DNA of 64,000 nucleotides from Janthinobacterium sp. SUN073 (GCF_030397665.1 NZ_JAPUBT010000009.1:1-64000); one strand, 5' to 3'. Shown: positions 1-8,803, numbered from the stretch's first letter. Numbers and translations: made by a program. Notes: generated by a model from the sequence alone, not told the origin.

Positions 1-70
1 CCTGCTCGACAACGCTCAATTTAAAAGCCAGGCTGTAATCTCGCTGACTGCGTCGAAACCCTTGTTCCAT
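1..70 (-). CDS. Transposase OrfA N-terminus, partial
   Basis: The first 23 codons are visible (MEQGFRRSQRDYSLAFKLSV, then VEQ). They resemble the N-terminal helix-turn-helix region of IS3-family OrfA proteins, which bind the element ends; catalysis would be by the OrfAB product made by frameshifting. An SD-like GGAG lies about 6 nt before the ATG at 70. The gene runs off the left edge. Family assignment rests on a short stretch and could be a related IS group. Confidence 0.65.
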   Translation of the reverse strand, partial: MEQGFRRSQRDYSLAFKLSVVEQ

Positions 71-123
71 CGGACACTCCTTCTCTGTAACGAAAAAGTG
101 TCAACTTATTCCAGGACGGGTCA
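1..123 (-). mobile_element. Terminal part of an IS3-family-like insertion sequence
   Basis: Reading the minus strand, an element end beginning TGACCCGTCCTGGAATAAG lies at about 123 and is followed by an AT-rich leader, a GGAG ribosome site and the start of a transposase A frame. The TG-starting terminus close to an OrfA start is typical of IS3-family elements. The remainder lies outside the window, so completeness, the other inverted repeat and target duplications cannot be judged. The exact boundary at 123 is inferred from the end-like sequence only. Confidence 0.6.
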
Positions 124-130
124 GCGCAAT

Positions 131-163
131 AAAAAAGGGCAGCCTCTTCAGGCTGCCCTTTTT
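131..163 (-). terminator. Bidirectional rho-independent terminator after mrcA
   Basis: A near-perfect hairpin (stem AAAAAGGGCAGCCT at 132-145 pairing with 150-163, loop CTTC) has A/T runs on both sides, so it can stop transcription from either direction. It lies 14 nt beyond the mrcA stop and separates mrcA from the IS end. Confidence 0.9.
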
Positions 164-176
164 GCATCAAACGATC

Positions 177-2522
177 TTAAAACAATTCGTTCTTGACCGC
201 TTCCTTGGCTTTCTCTTCCTCCGGCGTGCCGCGCGCCGCGCCTTCCAGGCTGCCGACGCCCGTGCCCGGTGGATTTTCCGCATAGTAATACTCGTCGCCC
301 ACGCGGATCAGGCCTTCCGGCACGGCGCGTTCCTCGACGGGAATGCTTTTCAATGCCTTCGCCATGTAGTTGATCCAGATCGGCAAGGCCAGGCCGCCGC
401 CCGTTTCCCGGTTGCCCAGGTTGCGCGGCTGGTCGTAGCCGATCCAGGCGATGCCCACCAGCTTGGCCTGGTAACCGGCGAACCAGGCGTCGATGGAATC
501 GTTGGTGGTGCCTGTCTTGCCGGCCAGGTCAGGGCGCTTCAAGGCCATGGCCTTGTTCGCCGTGCCGAAGCGCACGACATCGTTGAGCATGCTGTTCATC
601 ATGAAGGCATTGCGCTCGTCGATGACTCTGTTGGCTTCCTCGCCCGCCAGGTCCGGCTTGGCTTGCGACAGGATATTGCCATCGCTATCGGTCACCTTGG
701 CGATCAGGTAGGGGTTGATCTTGTAGCCGCCATTGGCGAACACGGCGTACGCGCCCGCCATCTGCAGCGGTGTCACGTTGCCGGCGCCCAGGGCCAGGGT
801 CAGGTACGGCGGGTTCTTGTCCGCATCAAAGCCGAAACGCGTCGCGTATTCCTGGCCATACTTGGCGCCGATCTTGTGCAGGATGCGGATGGAAATCATG
901 TTCTTCGATTTCATCAAGCCCTTGCGCATGGTCATCGGACCATCGTATTTGCTGTCGTAGTTTTTCGGTTCCCACGCCTGGCCGCCCGTCTGGCCCGCGT
1001 CGAACGAGATCGGCGCATCGTTGATGATGGTGGCCGGCGACAGGCCCCGTTCCAGCGAAGCGGAATAGATGAAGGGCTTGAAGGCCGAACCGGGCTGGCG
1101 CCACGCCTGCGTGACGTGGTTGAACTTGTTGCGGTTGTAATCGAAGCCGCCCACCATGGCGCGAATGGCGCCGTCCGTGGTGCTGGCCGAGACGAACGCC
1201 GATTGCACTTCCGGCATCTGCGTCAAGACCCAGGTATTGCCTTCCTGCATGACGCGGATCACGGCGCCGCGCTTGATGCGGCGGTTCGGCGCCGCTTTTT
1301 CCGACAGCCAGGCCGCGCCGAAGGTCAGGCCGGGCCCGGTAATGGTGATTTCCTCGCCGGCCGAGGTGACTGCCTGCAAGGACTTGGGCGACGCTTGCAG
1401 CACCATGGCGGCGATGATGTCGTCGCTGTCCGGGTGGTCGGCCAGTTCCGTCTCGATGGCGTCATCCGCTTCGGCCTTGGTTTTCGGAATCTCGATGTAG
1501 GCTTCCGGGCCGCGGTAGCCGTGGCGTTTCTCGTAATCCATCACGCCCTTGCGCAAGGCGATGTAGGCGGCGTCCTGGTCGGCCTTGGTGATGGTGGTGT
1601 AGACGTTCAGGCCGCGCGTATAGGTATCTTCCTTGAATTGCTCGTAGACCAGCTGGCGCGCCATTTCCGATACGTATTCCGCGTGCACGCCGAAGGCGCT
1701 GCTGTCGGTCTTCACTTTCAGCTCTTCATTTTTCGCTTCTTCGAACTGCGCCGGCGTGATGTAGCCCAGCTGGGCCATGCGCTGCAGAATGTATTGCTGG
1801 CGCATGCGCGCGCGTTTCGGATTGACGACGGGGTTGTAGGCCGACGGCGCCTTCGGCAAGCCGGCCAGCATGGCCGCTTCGGCGACGGTGAGATCCTGGA
1901 TATTCTTGCCGAAATAGATTTGCGCGGCCGAGGCGAAGCCGTAGGCGCGCTGTCCCAGATAAATCTGGTTCATATACACTTCGAGGATCTGGTCCTTGCT
2001 GAGGTTTTTCTCGATTTTCCACGCCAGCAAGACTTCATACGCCTTGCGTTTCAAGGTCTGTTCGCTGGACAGGAAGAAATTGCGCGCCACCTGTTGCGTG
2101 ATGGTCGAGGCACCTTGCTTGGCGCCGCCCGTCAGGTTGTGCAGGGCCGCGCGCGTGATGCCCAGATAGTCGACGCCGCCATGTTCATAGAAACGGTCAT
2201 CTTCGATGGCCAGCACGGCTTTCTTCATGACATCGGGAATATCCTTGATGTGCACCATGTTGCGCCGTTCTTCGCCGAACTCGCCGATCAGCACACTGTC
2301 GGACGTGAACACGCGCAGTGGCATCTTTGGCTTGTAATCGGTCAAGGTATCGAGCGCCGGCAGGTTCGGATAGGCCATGGCCAGGCCAAAGACCACCAGC
2401 AAGACGCCGACGATGCCCAGGCCCAGCAGCGATACCAGGGCCATCAGCAGAAAACGTTTGGGTTTGCTGCCCTTGGTGGGCGGCTTCGAGCCAGCGGAGC
2501 CAGCGGAGTTTGAAGATGTCAT
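177..2522 (-). CDS. mrcA: Penicillin-binding protein 1A, bifunctional transglycosylase/transpeptidase
   Basis: Class A PBP of 781 residues that polymerises and cross-links peptidoglycan at the cytoplasmic membrane. Visible: a basic cytoplasmic tail, one membrane anchor at about residues 24-48, a family 51 glycosyltransferase domain with the catalytic EDDRFYEHGG motif (Glu107) and the QGASTITQQ motif, then a transpeptidase domain with SAFK near residue 480, SKN, and KTGTT near the C-terminal part. All catalytic motifs are intact. Divergent from the pilus operon, an arrangement conserved in many beta- and gammaproteobacteria. The ATG at 2522 gives a normal-length protein. A TATAAT-like box on the minus strand near 2557-2562 lacks a convincing -35 partner. 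Confidence 0.97.
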   Translation of the reverse strand: MTSSNSAGSAGSKPPTKGSKPKRFLLMALVSLLGLGIVGVLLVVFGLAMAYPNLPALDTLTDYKPKMPLRVFTSDSVLIGEFGEERRNMVHIKDIPDVMKKAVLAIEDDRFYEHGGVDYLGITRAALHNLTGGAKQGASTITQQVARNFFLSSEQTLKRKAYEVLLAWKIEKNLSKDQILEVYMNQIYLGQRAYGFASAAQIYFGKNIQDLTVAEAAMLAGLPKAPSAYNPVVNPKRARMRQQYILQRMAQLGYITPAQFEEAKNEELKVKTDSSAFGVHAEYVSEMARQLVYEQFKEDTYTRGLNVYTTITKADQDAAYIALRKGVMDYEKRHGYRGPEAYIEIPKTKAEADDAIETELADHPDSDDIIAAMVLQASPKSLQAVTSAGEEITITGPGLTFGAAWLSEKAAPNRRIKRGAVIRVMQEGNTWVLTQMPEVQSAFVSASTTDGAIRAMVGGFDYNRNKFNHVTQAWRQPGSAFKPFIYSASLERGLSPATIINDAPISFDAGQTGGQAWEPKNYDSKYDGPMTMRKGLMKSKNMISIRILHKIGAKYGQEYATRFGFDADKNPPYLTLALGAGNVTPLQMAGAYAVFANGGYKINPYLIAKVTDSDGNILSQAKPDLAGEEANRVIDERNAFMMNSMLNDVVRFGTANKAMALKRPDLAGKTGTTNDSIDAWFAGYQAKLVGIAWIGYDQPRNLGNRETGGGLALPIWINYMAKALKSIPVEERAVPEGLIRVGDEYYYAENPPGTGVGSLEGAARGTPEEEKAKEAVKNELF

Positions 2523-2813
2523 GCGTCGTATGTCTTTCGGTTAATTATGCCGGTCAATTATAAGCGAGCTTGCCGGGGTGGCAGCGCGCCGTGGCGCTTG
2601 CCGGGGGAGTGTTGAAACTTGTCGATACTCTATATAAGCGTGTATTGGCCCGCTGGCAACCAGGATTTGGTAACAATTATTCTGCGCCAGATCACGGCCG
2701 GGCCAGATAGGCGCCGCGCACCGCAGACACCAGCGTGAAATCCGTTTACAAGCCAGCGCTGCCAGGACTAGGCTTGCCGATGGCAGCACCCCCTCCCACG
2801 CTGATGTTTCTCT

Positions 2814-3455
2814 ATGAAAAACATATCCATCCGCAGTTTTCTTGGCATCGGTTTGCTGGGCATCGACATGGCGGACGATGCCGTGCGCGTGGTCGAGTTG
2901 CGGCGCCGGCGAGGGAAATTGTCGTGCCGGCATTGCGGCAGCGCCGCGCTGGCGGCAGGAGTGATGCTTGAAGGTCATGTCGAAGATCCGCAGGGCCTGG
3001 CCAGCGCCGTGCGCCTGGCATGCCGCAACAGTGGCAGCGCCTGCACCCGCGTGGCACTGGCCATGCCAGCCACGGCCCTGATCACGCATGCGATCCGCCT
3101 GCCCGCCGGTTTGCCGGAGGAACAGCTGGAAATCCTGGTGGAACTGGAAGCGGCCCAATACATGCCGTTTGCACTGGAAGACGCCAGCCTGGATTTTTAC
3201 CAGCTGGGGCCGGCGCCACCGTTTGCCGGCCAGACGCAGCAGGAGATCGAAGTGCTGCTGGTGGCGGCGCGGCGCGCCAGCGTGCAGCGCCGCCTCGATG
3301 CGGCTACGGCGGCCGGCTTGACGCCCATCGTCATGGATAGCGAGGCGCTGGCCCTGCAGGCGGCACTCGCGCAGGGTGGCTGGCAAGCATTGCCGGACGG
3401 CGGCCTCAGTTATCAGCTGGCCTGGGGCCTGGCCATGCACCGGTACGCGCGATGA
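2814..3455 (+). CDS. pilM: PilM-like type IV pilus assembly ATPase-fold protein, internally shortened
   Basis: 213 residues. The N-terminal two thirds follow PilM (GIDMADDAVRVVEL near residue 15, LEAAQYMPFALED near 110, then the region ending PIVMDSEALALQAAL). Directly after this comes LAWGLAMHRYAR, which resembles the extreme C-terminus of PilM (CGLALRSF). Ordinary PilM proteins are about 350 residues, so roughly 140 residues, carrying the second phosphate and adenosine motifs of the actin-like fold, appear absent. PilM normally sits on the cytoplasmic face and binds the INLLP tail of PilN, and PilN follows here with a 4-nt ATGA overlap. It could work as a HofM-like scaffold without nucleotide binding. 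Confidence 0.8.
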   Translation: MKNISIRSFLGIGLLGIDMADDAVRVVELRRRRGKLSCRHCGSAALAAGVMLEGHVEDPQGLASAVRLACRNSGSACTRVALAMPATALITHAIRLPAGLPEEQLEILVELEAAQYMPFALEDASLDFYQLGPAPPFAGQTQQEIEVLLVAARRASVQRRLDAATAAGLTPIVMDSEALALQAALAQGGWQALPDGGLSYQLAWGLAMHRYAR

Positions 3456-4012
3456 CGGCCGTGGCGGAAGTGCCAGGCATCAACCTGTTGCCGCATCGGC
3501 AGGCGGCACGGCGCCGACGCAGTCAGCTGTTGCTGTGGCAACTGGCCGGTGGGGCGGTGCTGGGATTGCTGTTGGCCCTGGCGGCGGGCGCCTGGCTGCA
3601 GCAGCGGCTCGACGTGCAGCTGCGTCGCCAGCAAGGCTGGCGTCATGCCATGCAGCAAGTGAATGCCGTCCTCGTCTCCGGCAAGCTGGTGCAGGGCGAG
3701 ACGGCGGCGCTGTTGCTGCGCCAACAGGCCATTGCCAATTTGCAAGAGCAACGCCATGCCTGGGTGCGCATGCTGGACGTGTTGGCCCAGGCGATGCCGG
3801 CTGGCGTGGCCTTGCACAGTGTGCGCCAGGAAACGGCGATGGTGCGCCTGCAGGGGCAGGCTGCGTCGCAAGACAAGGTCGCGGCACTGCTGCTGGCGCT
3901 GGAGCGGGCCGCGCCCTGGTCCCGTCCGGAATTGGTGGAAGTGCGCGGCGCGGCAGATGGCGCCGTGGAATGGACGATACGGCTGGCGTTGGCACCCGCT
4001 GGGCAATCTTAG
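3452..4012 (+). CDS. pilN: PilN-like type IV pilus inner-membrane assembly protein
   Basis: 186 residues. A short cytoplasmic tail carries the hallmark PilM-binding motif INLLPHRQ at residues 10-17, followed by a basic stretch, one transmembrane helix (about residues 28-50) and a periplasmic ferredoxin-like region with coiled-coil tendency. PilN pairs with PilO to form the alignment complex between the inner-membrane platform and the secretin. The start overlaps the pilM stop (ATGA), implying translational coupling. Length is typical for the family. Confidence 0.88.
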   Translation: MTAVAEVPGINLLPHRQAARRRRSQLLLWQLAGGAVLGLLLALAAGAWLQQRLDVQLRRQQGWRHAMQQVNAVLVSGKLVQGETAALLLRQQAIANLQEQRHAWVRMLDVLAQAMPAGVALHSVRQETAMVRLQGQAASQDKVAALLLALERAAPWSRPELVEVRGAADGAVEWTIRLALAPAGQS

Positions 4013-4027
4013 TCGTGGAGGTTGATC

Positions 4028-5056
4028 ATGCTGAGCTTGAAGACCGCGTCGCTGTGGCCGCTATCGGTGCGCGTCGCTTGCGCTGCCCTGGCGGGCATGC
4101 TGGTGACCGGGTTGCTGCACGCCGTGTGGCTCGATGGACTGAGTGCGGCCGTGCAGGTGGCGCAAGGCGAGGAGGGCCGCTTGCGCGCCGGGTATCTGGC
4201 GGCGCAAGCCAGGGCGAGCCAGTTGCCGCAGTGGCGTGCGCAGCGGTGCCAGGCCGGCGCCGAGCTGGCCCAGCTGGAACAGCAATTGCCCGACCAGCAG
4301 GCGATGGCGGTGTTGTTGACGGACATTAACGCCGCAGGCCAGTCGCGCGGCCTGCAATTTTCGCTGTTCAAGCCGGGCGCGGCCCGGCCGCAAGCGCCGT
4401 ATGTCGCTTTGCCGATTGCCATCCAGTTGCGCGGCGGCTATCACGCCATGGGCGCGTTGCTGGGGGACCTGGCGCGCCTGCCGCGCATCGTTACGGTGCA
4501 TGAGCTGGCCTTGACCCTGGGCAAGGATCGCTTGCTGACCCTGGATGCCGTGCTGCAGGCGTATCGCTTGCCCGACGCGGGGGAACGGGCGGCACAAGCG
4601 GCTTTGGCGCCCCAGGCGGCCGTACCCGCAGCGGCATGGCGCCCGCTTGCCGCTGTCGCGCCGCAGCCGTACGCCGCCGCCACCCTGGCCGACCCTTTTG
4701 GCGCCTTGCAGGCGGCAAGCGCGCCGGGTCAGCATGGCAGCGTGGCCGGACCCGACCCGCGTCGTGTGCGCGAGCCGCTGGAAAGCGTCGCCTTGCCGGC
4801 CATCAGCATGGTGGGCAGCGTGCAGCAGGAAGGGCGCCTGAGCGCGCTGCTGCTGGCGGGCCAGCGCGTGTACCGGGTGGCGGTGGGCCAGTATCTGGGG
4901 CCAGACCACGGCCGGGTCACGCAAATCAGCGAACAGGCGCTGCAGTACAAAGAGTTGCTGCCGGACGCGGGCGGCGGGTGGCGCGAACGGCATGGCAGCC
5001 TGTCCCTGCAAAGGCCGGGTGACGCCAGGGCCAGTGTGCCGGAGGCCACGCCATGA
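4028..5056 (+). CDS. PilO-PilP fusion protein of the type IV pilus alignment complex
   Basis: 342 residues. The N-terminal half looks like PilO: a membrane helix (about residues 12-33), then the periplasmic domain with QLPDQQAMAVLLTDINAAG and the FKPG segment. The C-terminal third matches PilP: DPFGAL, REPLESVALPAISMVG, then YLGPDHGRVTQISEQAL near the end. The two are normally separate genes, PilP being a lipoprotein with its own signal; here there is no lipobox between the parts, so the PilP domain is tethered through the PilO anchor. ATG at 4028 has a GGAGG 6 nt upstream (4017-4021); an in-frame TTG at 4022 touches that SD and is rejected. The stop overlaps the pilQ start. Confidence 0.85.
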   Translation: MLSLKTASLWPLSVRVACAALAGMLVTGLLHAVWLDGLSAAVQVAQGEEGRLRAGYLAAQARASQLPQWRAQRCQAGAELAQLEQQLPDQQAMAVLLTDINAAGQSRGLQFSLFKPGAARPQAPYVALPIAIQLRGGYHAMGALLGDLARLPRIVTVHELALTLGKDRLLTLDAVLQAYRLPDAGERAAQAALAPQAAVPAAAWRPLAAVAPQPYAAATLADPFGALQAASAPGQHGSVAGPDPRRVREPLESVALPAISMVGSVQQEGRLSALLLAGQRVYRVAVGQYLGPDHGRVTQISEQALQYKELLPDAGGGWRERHGSLSLQRPGDARASVPEATP

Positions 5057-6480
5057 AGCCGTCTGTGTGGATGTGTTCGATGTGTTGGCTATTGCTGCAT
5101 GGCGCCGCCCTGGCCGGCGACGAAGCGGTGGTGCAGGTGACGGCGCCGCGCCTGTATGCGGGCGAGAAAATCTCCGTCGACTTTCAGAACGTGGGCGTGC
5201 GCGCGGCCCTGCACATCCTGGCCGACGCGTCGGGGCAAAACATCATCGCCAGCGACAGCGTGACGGGCAACCTGACGCTGCGACTGCGCAACTTGCCGTG
5301 GGACCAGGCGCTCGACGTGCTGCTGCAGGCGAAGGGACTGGACATGCGGCGCAATGGCAACGTGTTGTGGATCGCGCCGCGTGAGGAAATGCTGGCGCGC
5401 GAAAAACTGGAGCTCGAAGCGCGCGCCCAGATCGCGGAACTGGAACCCTTGCAATCAGCCATCTTCCAGCTCAACTACCAGAAGGCGGAAGCGTTCCGCA
5501 GCGTGTTCGGCCTCGATGCGGGGGAAGGCCGCAGCCGGCTGCTGTCGCGCCGTGGCAGCGTGCTGATCGAGCCGCGCACGAATCAGTTGTTCGTCACCGA
5601 CGTGCCGGCGCGCCTGGAGCAGATCCGTCAGCTGATCGCCAAGACAGATATTGCCACGCGGCAAGTGATGATCGAGGCGCGCATCGTCGAGGCGAACGAC
5701 AGTTTCAGCCGCAACCTGGGCGCCCGCCTGGGTTTTACGGACCAACGACTGGCAGCGGGTCAGTTGCCCGGTTTTTCCCTGGGCGGCAGCGGGCGCCGTG
5801 CGGCCATCGGCGGCACGTATCAGGGCGTGGGCGAGGCAACGGGGCAAACGGTGGCCGGCGCCGGCGCCTTCGTGCCGAACACGCAATTCGTCAACTTGCC
5901 TGCCGCCAGCATCAATGGCTTGCAACCGGCCAGCTTCGCCCTGAGCCTGTTTTCGGCGGCCGCCAACCGCTTTTTGAACCTGGAATTGTCCGCATTGGAA
6001 GCCGATGGCAGGGGCAAGATCATTTCCAGCCCCCGCGTGGTGACGGCCGACAAGGTGCTGGCGCTGATCGAGCAGGGCATCGAGCTGCCGTACCAGGTGG
6101 CCACCAGCAGCGGCGCCACCTCGATCACGTTCCGCAAGGCGAACCTGCGCCTGGAGGTCACGCCGCAGATCACGCCGGACGGCAACGTGGTACTGGAAGT
6201 GGATGTGAACAAGGATAGCGTGGGCCAGGAAACGCGTTCCGGCTTCGCCATCGACACCAAGCACGTGCGTACACAAGTGATGGTGGAAGACGGCGGCACG
6301 GTGGTGCTGGGTGGCATTTATCAGCAGTCCGAACGGGGTACGGACAGCAAGGTGCCGCTGCTGGGCGACATCCCCGTGCTCGGTGTTTTTTTCCGCAGCA
6401 CGGGCCGCAGTCAAGAAAAAACGGAACTGATGGTGTTTATTACGCCGAAAATAGTGGCAGATCGGCCAGCAACACGTTAA
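5053..6480 (+). CDS. pilQ: PilQ-like secretin, compact form without AMIN domains
   Basis: 475 residues, against about 700 in typical PilQ. Order: signal peptide ending near ALAGDEA; an STN/N0 domain (about 35-110) with VDFQNVGVRAALHILAD; an N1 domain with RTNQLFVTDVPARLEQIRQL; then the secretin channel with ISSPRVVTADKVLALIEQG, LRLEVTPQITPDG, GGTVVLGGIYQQ and VPLLGDIPVLGVFF. It forms the outer-membrane pore for pilus or DNA passage and should dock with the PilP part of the preceding protein. Peptidoglycan-binding AMIN domains are absent, as in HofQ/ComE-type secretins. ATGA overlap with the upstream gene. Confidence 0.93.
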   Translation: MKPSVWMCSMCWLLLHGAALAGDEAVVQVTAPRLYAGEKISVDFQNVGVRAALHILADASGQNIIASDSVTGNLTLRLRNLPWDQALDVLLQAKGLDMRRNGNVLWIAPREEMLAREKLELEARAQIAELEPLQSAIFQLNYQKAEAFRSVFGLDAGEGRSRLLSRRGSVLIEPRTNQLFVTDVPARLEQIRQLIAKTDIATRQVMIEARIVEANDSFSRNLGARLGFTDQRLAAGQLPGFSLGGSGRRAAIGGTYQGVGEATGQTVAGAGAFVPNTQFVNLPAASINGLQPASFALSLFSAAANRFLNLELSALEADGRGKIISSPRVVTADKVLALIEQGIELPYQVATSSGATSITFRKANLRLEVTPQITPDGNVVLEVDVNKDSVGQETRSGFAIDTKHVRTQVMVEDGGTVVLGGIYQQSERGTDSKVPLLGDIPVLGVFFRSTGRSQEKTELMVFITPKIVADRPATR

Positions 6481-6526
6481 TGTCACATCTTTACGTTTAA
6501 GTAACAATGCAAACGAAAGCGGACTG

Positions 6527-8803
6527 ATGGCGACTATGCGGAATTTTTCTTTAGGCAATACTTCTTGGAGTAGGGCATTGAATTGGCTGGCTTTGCTGGT
6601 CTTGAGCACTGTGCTGGCCGCCTGTGGCGGCGGTGGCGGCGATCCGACCATTGATGGCGGCAAGGGCGGTGGTACCACCGGTGGTGTGGCCGCGACGGTC
6701 ACGGTGAGCCTGTTGAACGCGGCCGACCAGCCTGCCAGTACGTTAAGCAGCACTGCGCCGCTGACGGCCAAGGCGCTGGTGATCGATAAAAATGGTGCTC
6801 CGGTCAGCAATACGATAGTCACTTTCGCCTCCGACGCCACACTGGTAAAGCTGTCGTCGAGCAATGGCACGGCGCTGACGGACGCCAAGGGCTATGCCAG
6901 CATCACTGTCTCGGCCTTGAATCCGACGGTCACCGGTGCGGGCAAGCTGACGGCCACTGTCGCGGCGGGCACCGCCACGGTCACCGGCGAGGCGAGTTAT
7001 GAAGTCAAGGCGGCGCAGGCTGCGGGCGCGAAAATGACGCTGTCGCTGTTCAGTGGTGGCAGCGCCAGTAACGCGCTGTCGAGCGCCACGCCGCTGACAG
7101 CCAAGGCCCTGGTGACCGATTTAAACGGCAAGCCAATCGCCAACGCCCTGGTCGCGTTCTCCACTGACAACACTCTGGCCGTCATGTCGTCATCGGTGGG
7201 AACGGCACTGACCGATGCGACAGGCACGGCCAGCGTCACGCTGCGGCCATTCAGCCTGTCCGCCAGCGGCGCGGCCACTTTGCAGGCGACGACGACGGCC
7301 AATGGCGCCGTTGCCAGCAGCCAGATCAATTATGTGCTGGGAGCCACCGACCTGACAGCGAGCAACATGCAGTTTTCGCCCGCCAGTATCGCGGCCTATG
7401 GCACCACCAACGTCACGGTCGATGTCATGGCTGGCACCAGCCTGTACACGGGATCAGGTCAGACGGTCAATTTCAGTTCGACTTGCGTGCAGGCCGGCAA
7501 GGCTAGCGTGACCAGCGGCGTGCCGGTAGTCAACGGCAAGGCTACGGCTGTTTTCCGCGACCTGGGCTGCAATGACTACGATATGGTCAATGCCACAGTG
7601 ATGGGCAGCGCTTCCATGTATCACGCGACGCTGCCGATCGGCCACGTCGCGCCGGCATCGGTACAGTTTTCCGCCGTCAGTCCGGTAGGAAAATCGATCG
7701 TGATTCAAGGGCAGGGCGGCATAGCGCGCACGGAAATGGCCACGCTGACTTTCCGCGTATTCGATACTTTCAACAAACCGCTGGTCGGCCAGAAAGTGAC
7801 GTTTGCGCTGCTGAACGGCCCTGGCATGACACTCAATAAAGTGACAGACACCACGGATGACAACGGTGACGTCATCACCACCGTCAATTCCGGCACCACC
7901 CCGACCACCTTCCGCGTCAAGGCCAGCCTGGCCTCTGGCATTTCCACCTTGTCCGATTCCATCCTGGTAACAACTGGTTTGCCTGTGCAAACGGCGTTTT
8001 CGCTCAGCTCCGTCAAGTCCAGCGTGGAAGGCTGGTCGTATGACAGCCCCGTGGGCAACCCTGCCACGACCGTCACTATCTTGCTGGCGGATCAAGCGGG
8101 CAACCCCGTTCCTGACGGCACGCCAGTGGCATTTCAGAGCAATTTGGGCGCCATCGGCTCGTCCAGCATGGGCGGCTGCACCACCATGAACGGCGGCTGC
8201 TCGGTCGACTTCCGCAGCCAGAACCCGCGCGTGGCGACCAATCCGCCGCTCACGCCCTGCAATGACGTCAGCAATGGCGGCACGGCCGACAGCCTGTGGC
8301 CAGGCCTGGCAACCGTCTGCGCCAGCACTTCGGACGGCAGCAAGACGCTGTTCGCGAAGATCGCCATCTTCCTGAGCGGCAGCCGTGCCGACAATGTCAC
8401 GCTGTTCGATCAGTCGGCCCAGGTAAGCCTGGATCGCAGCACTTATGATCTGGGGAGCGTTTCAGCCGCTGGCGTGCGTCAATTCAGTCTGCGATTGAGC
8501 GATTTGCGTCAAAATCCCATGCCTTCCGGGACGACTGTCGCGATCACGAACATGATCAATGGAGTCGGCTCCATCACCCCGGATAGCATCCAAAATATCT
8601 ATCCGCACAACACGCTTGGCGTGGATGACCGTACCGGAGGCAACATTCAAGGTAACCAGGGAAGCCGGCATGCCGTTACAATTAACAGCCTGACGCCGAC
8701 AAATTGTGTAGCGGATGTGGTCAGTACGTTTAATGTAACAGTGACGACGCCGCTGGGTAACGCCACCAGTTACCCGTTTAGACTGACATTCTCCTGTCCT
8801 TGA
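6527..8803 (+). CDS. Surface lipoprotein with repeated bacterial Ig-like (Big_1/invasin-type) domains
   Basis: 758 residues. The N-terminus has a hydrophobic signal ending in a lipobox (LAACGGGGG) and a Gly-rich linker. At least two tandem repeats follow (VTVSLLNAADQPASTLSS and MTLSLFSGGSASNALSS onward) with the pattern of Big_1 domains: PLTAKALVxDxNGxPxxNxxVxF and LTDAxGxAsxTv. More diverged Ig-like units follow, with several cysteines (CTTMNGGC, a pair near residues 580-605, a C-terminal pair) suggesting disulphides. It lies 46 nt after pilQ on the same strand, probably cotranscribed. Export through or association with the PilQ machinery is possible but not shown. An alternative ATG lies at 6536. 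Function unknown beyond likely adhesion or surface display. Confidence 0.8.
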   Translation: MATMRNFSLGNTSWSRALNWLALLVLSTVLAACGGGGGDPTIDGGKGGGTTGGVAATVTVSLLNAADQPASTLSSTAPLTAKALVIDKNGAPVSNTIVTFASDATLVKLSSSNGTALTDAKGYASITVSALNPTVTGAGKLTATVAAGTATVTGEASYEVKAAQAAGAKMTLSLFSGGSASNALSSATPLTAKALVTDLNGKPIANALVAFSTDNTLAVMSSSVGTALTDATGTASVTLRPFSLSASGAATLQATTTANGAVASSQINYVLGATDLTASNMQFSPASIAAYGTTNVTVDVMAGTSLYTGSGQTVNFSSTCVQAGKASVTSGVPVVNGKATAVFRDLGCNDYDMVNATVMGSASMYHATLPIGHVAPASVQFSAVSPVGKSIVIQGQGGIARTEMATLTFRVFDTFNKPLVGQKVTFALLNGPGMTLNKVTDTTDDNGDVITTVNSGTTPTTFRVKASLASGISTLSDSILVTTGLPVQTAFSLSSVKSSVEGWSYDSPVGNPATTVTILLADQAGNPVPDGTPVAFQSNLGAIGSSSMGGCTTMNGGCSVDFRSQNPRVATNPPLTPCNDVSNGGTADSLWPGLATVCASTSDGSKTLFAKIAIFLSGSRADNVTLFDQSAQVSLDRSTYDLGSVSAAGVRQFSLRLSDLRQNPMPSGTTVAITNMINGVGSITPDSIQNIYPHNTLGVDDRTGGNIQGNQGSRHAVTINSLTPTNCVADVVSTFNVTVTTPLGNATSYPFRLTFSCP

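Noticed and set aside
162-2513. A 783-codon plus-strand open frame across mrcA
   Set aside because: Antisense to a PBP1A gene with all catalytic motifs; the long frame is a by-product of high GC codon bias and its translation shows no family features.
2541-3440. A 299-codon minus-strand frame over the mrcA-pilM gap and pilM
   Set aside because: Mostly antisense to pilM; low-complexity His/Gln/Arg-rich translation with no SD.
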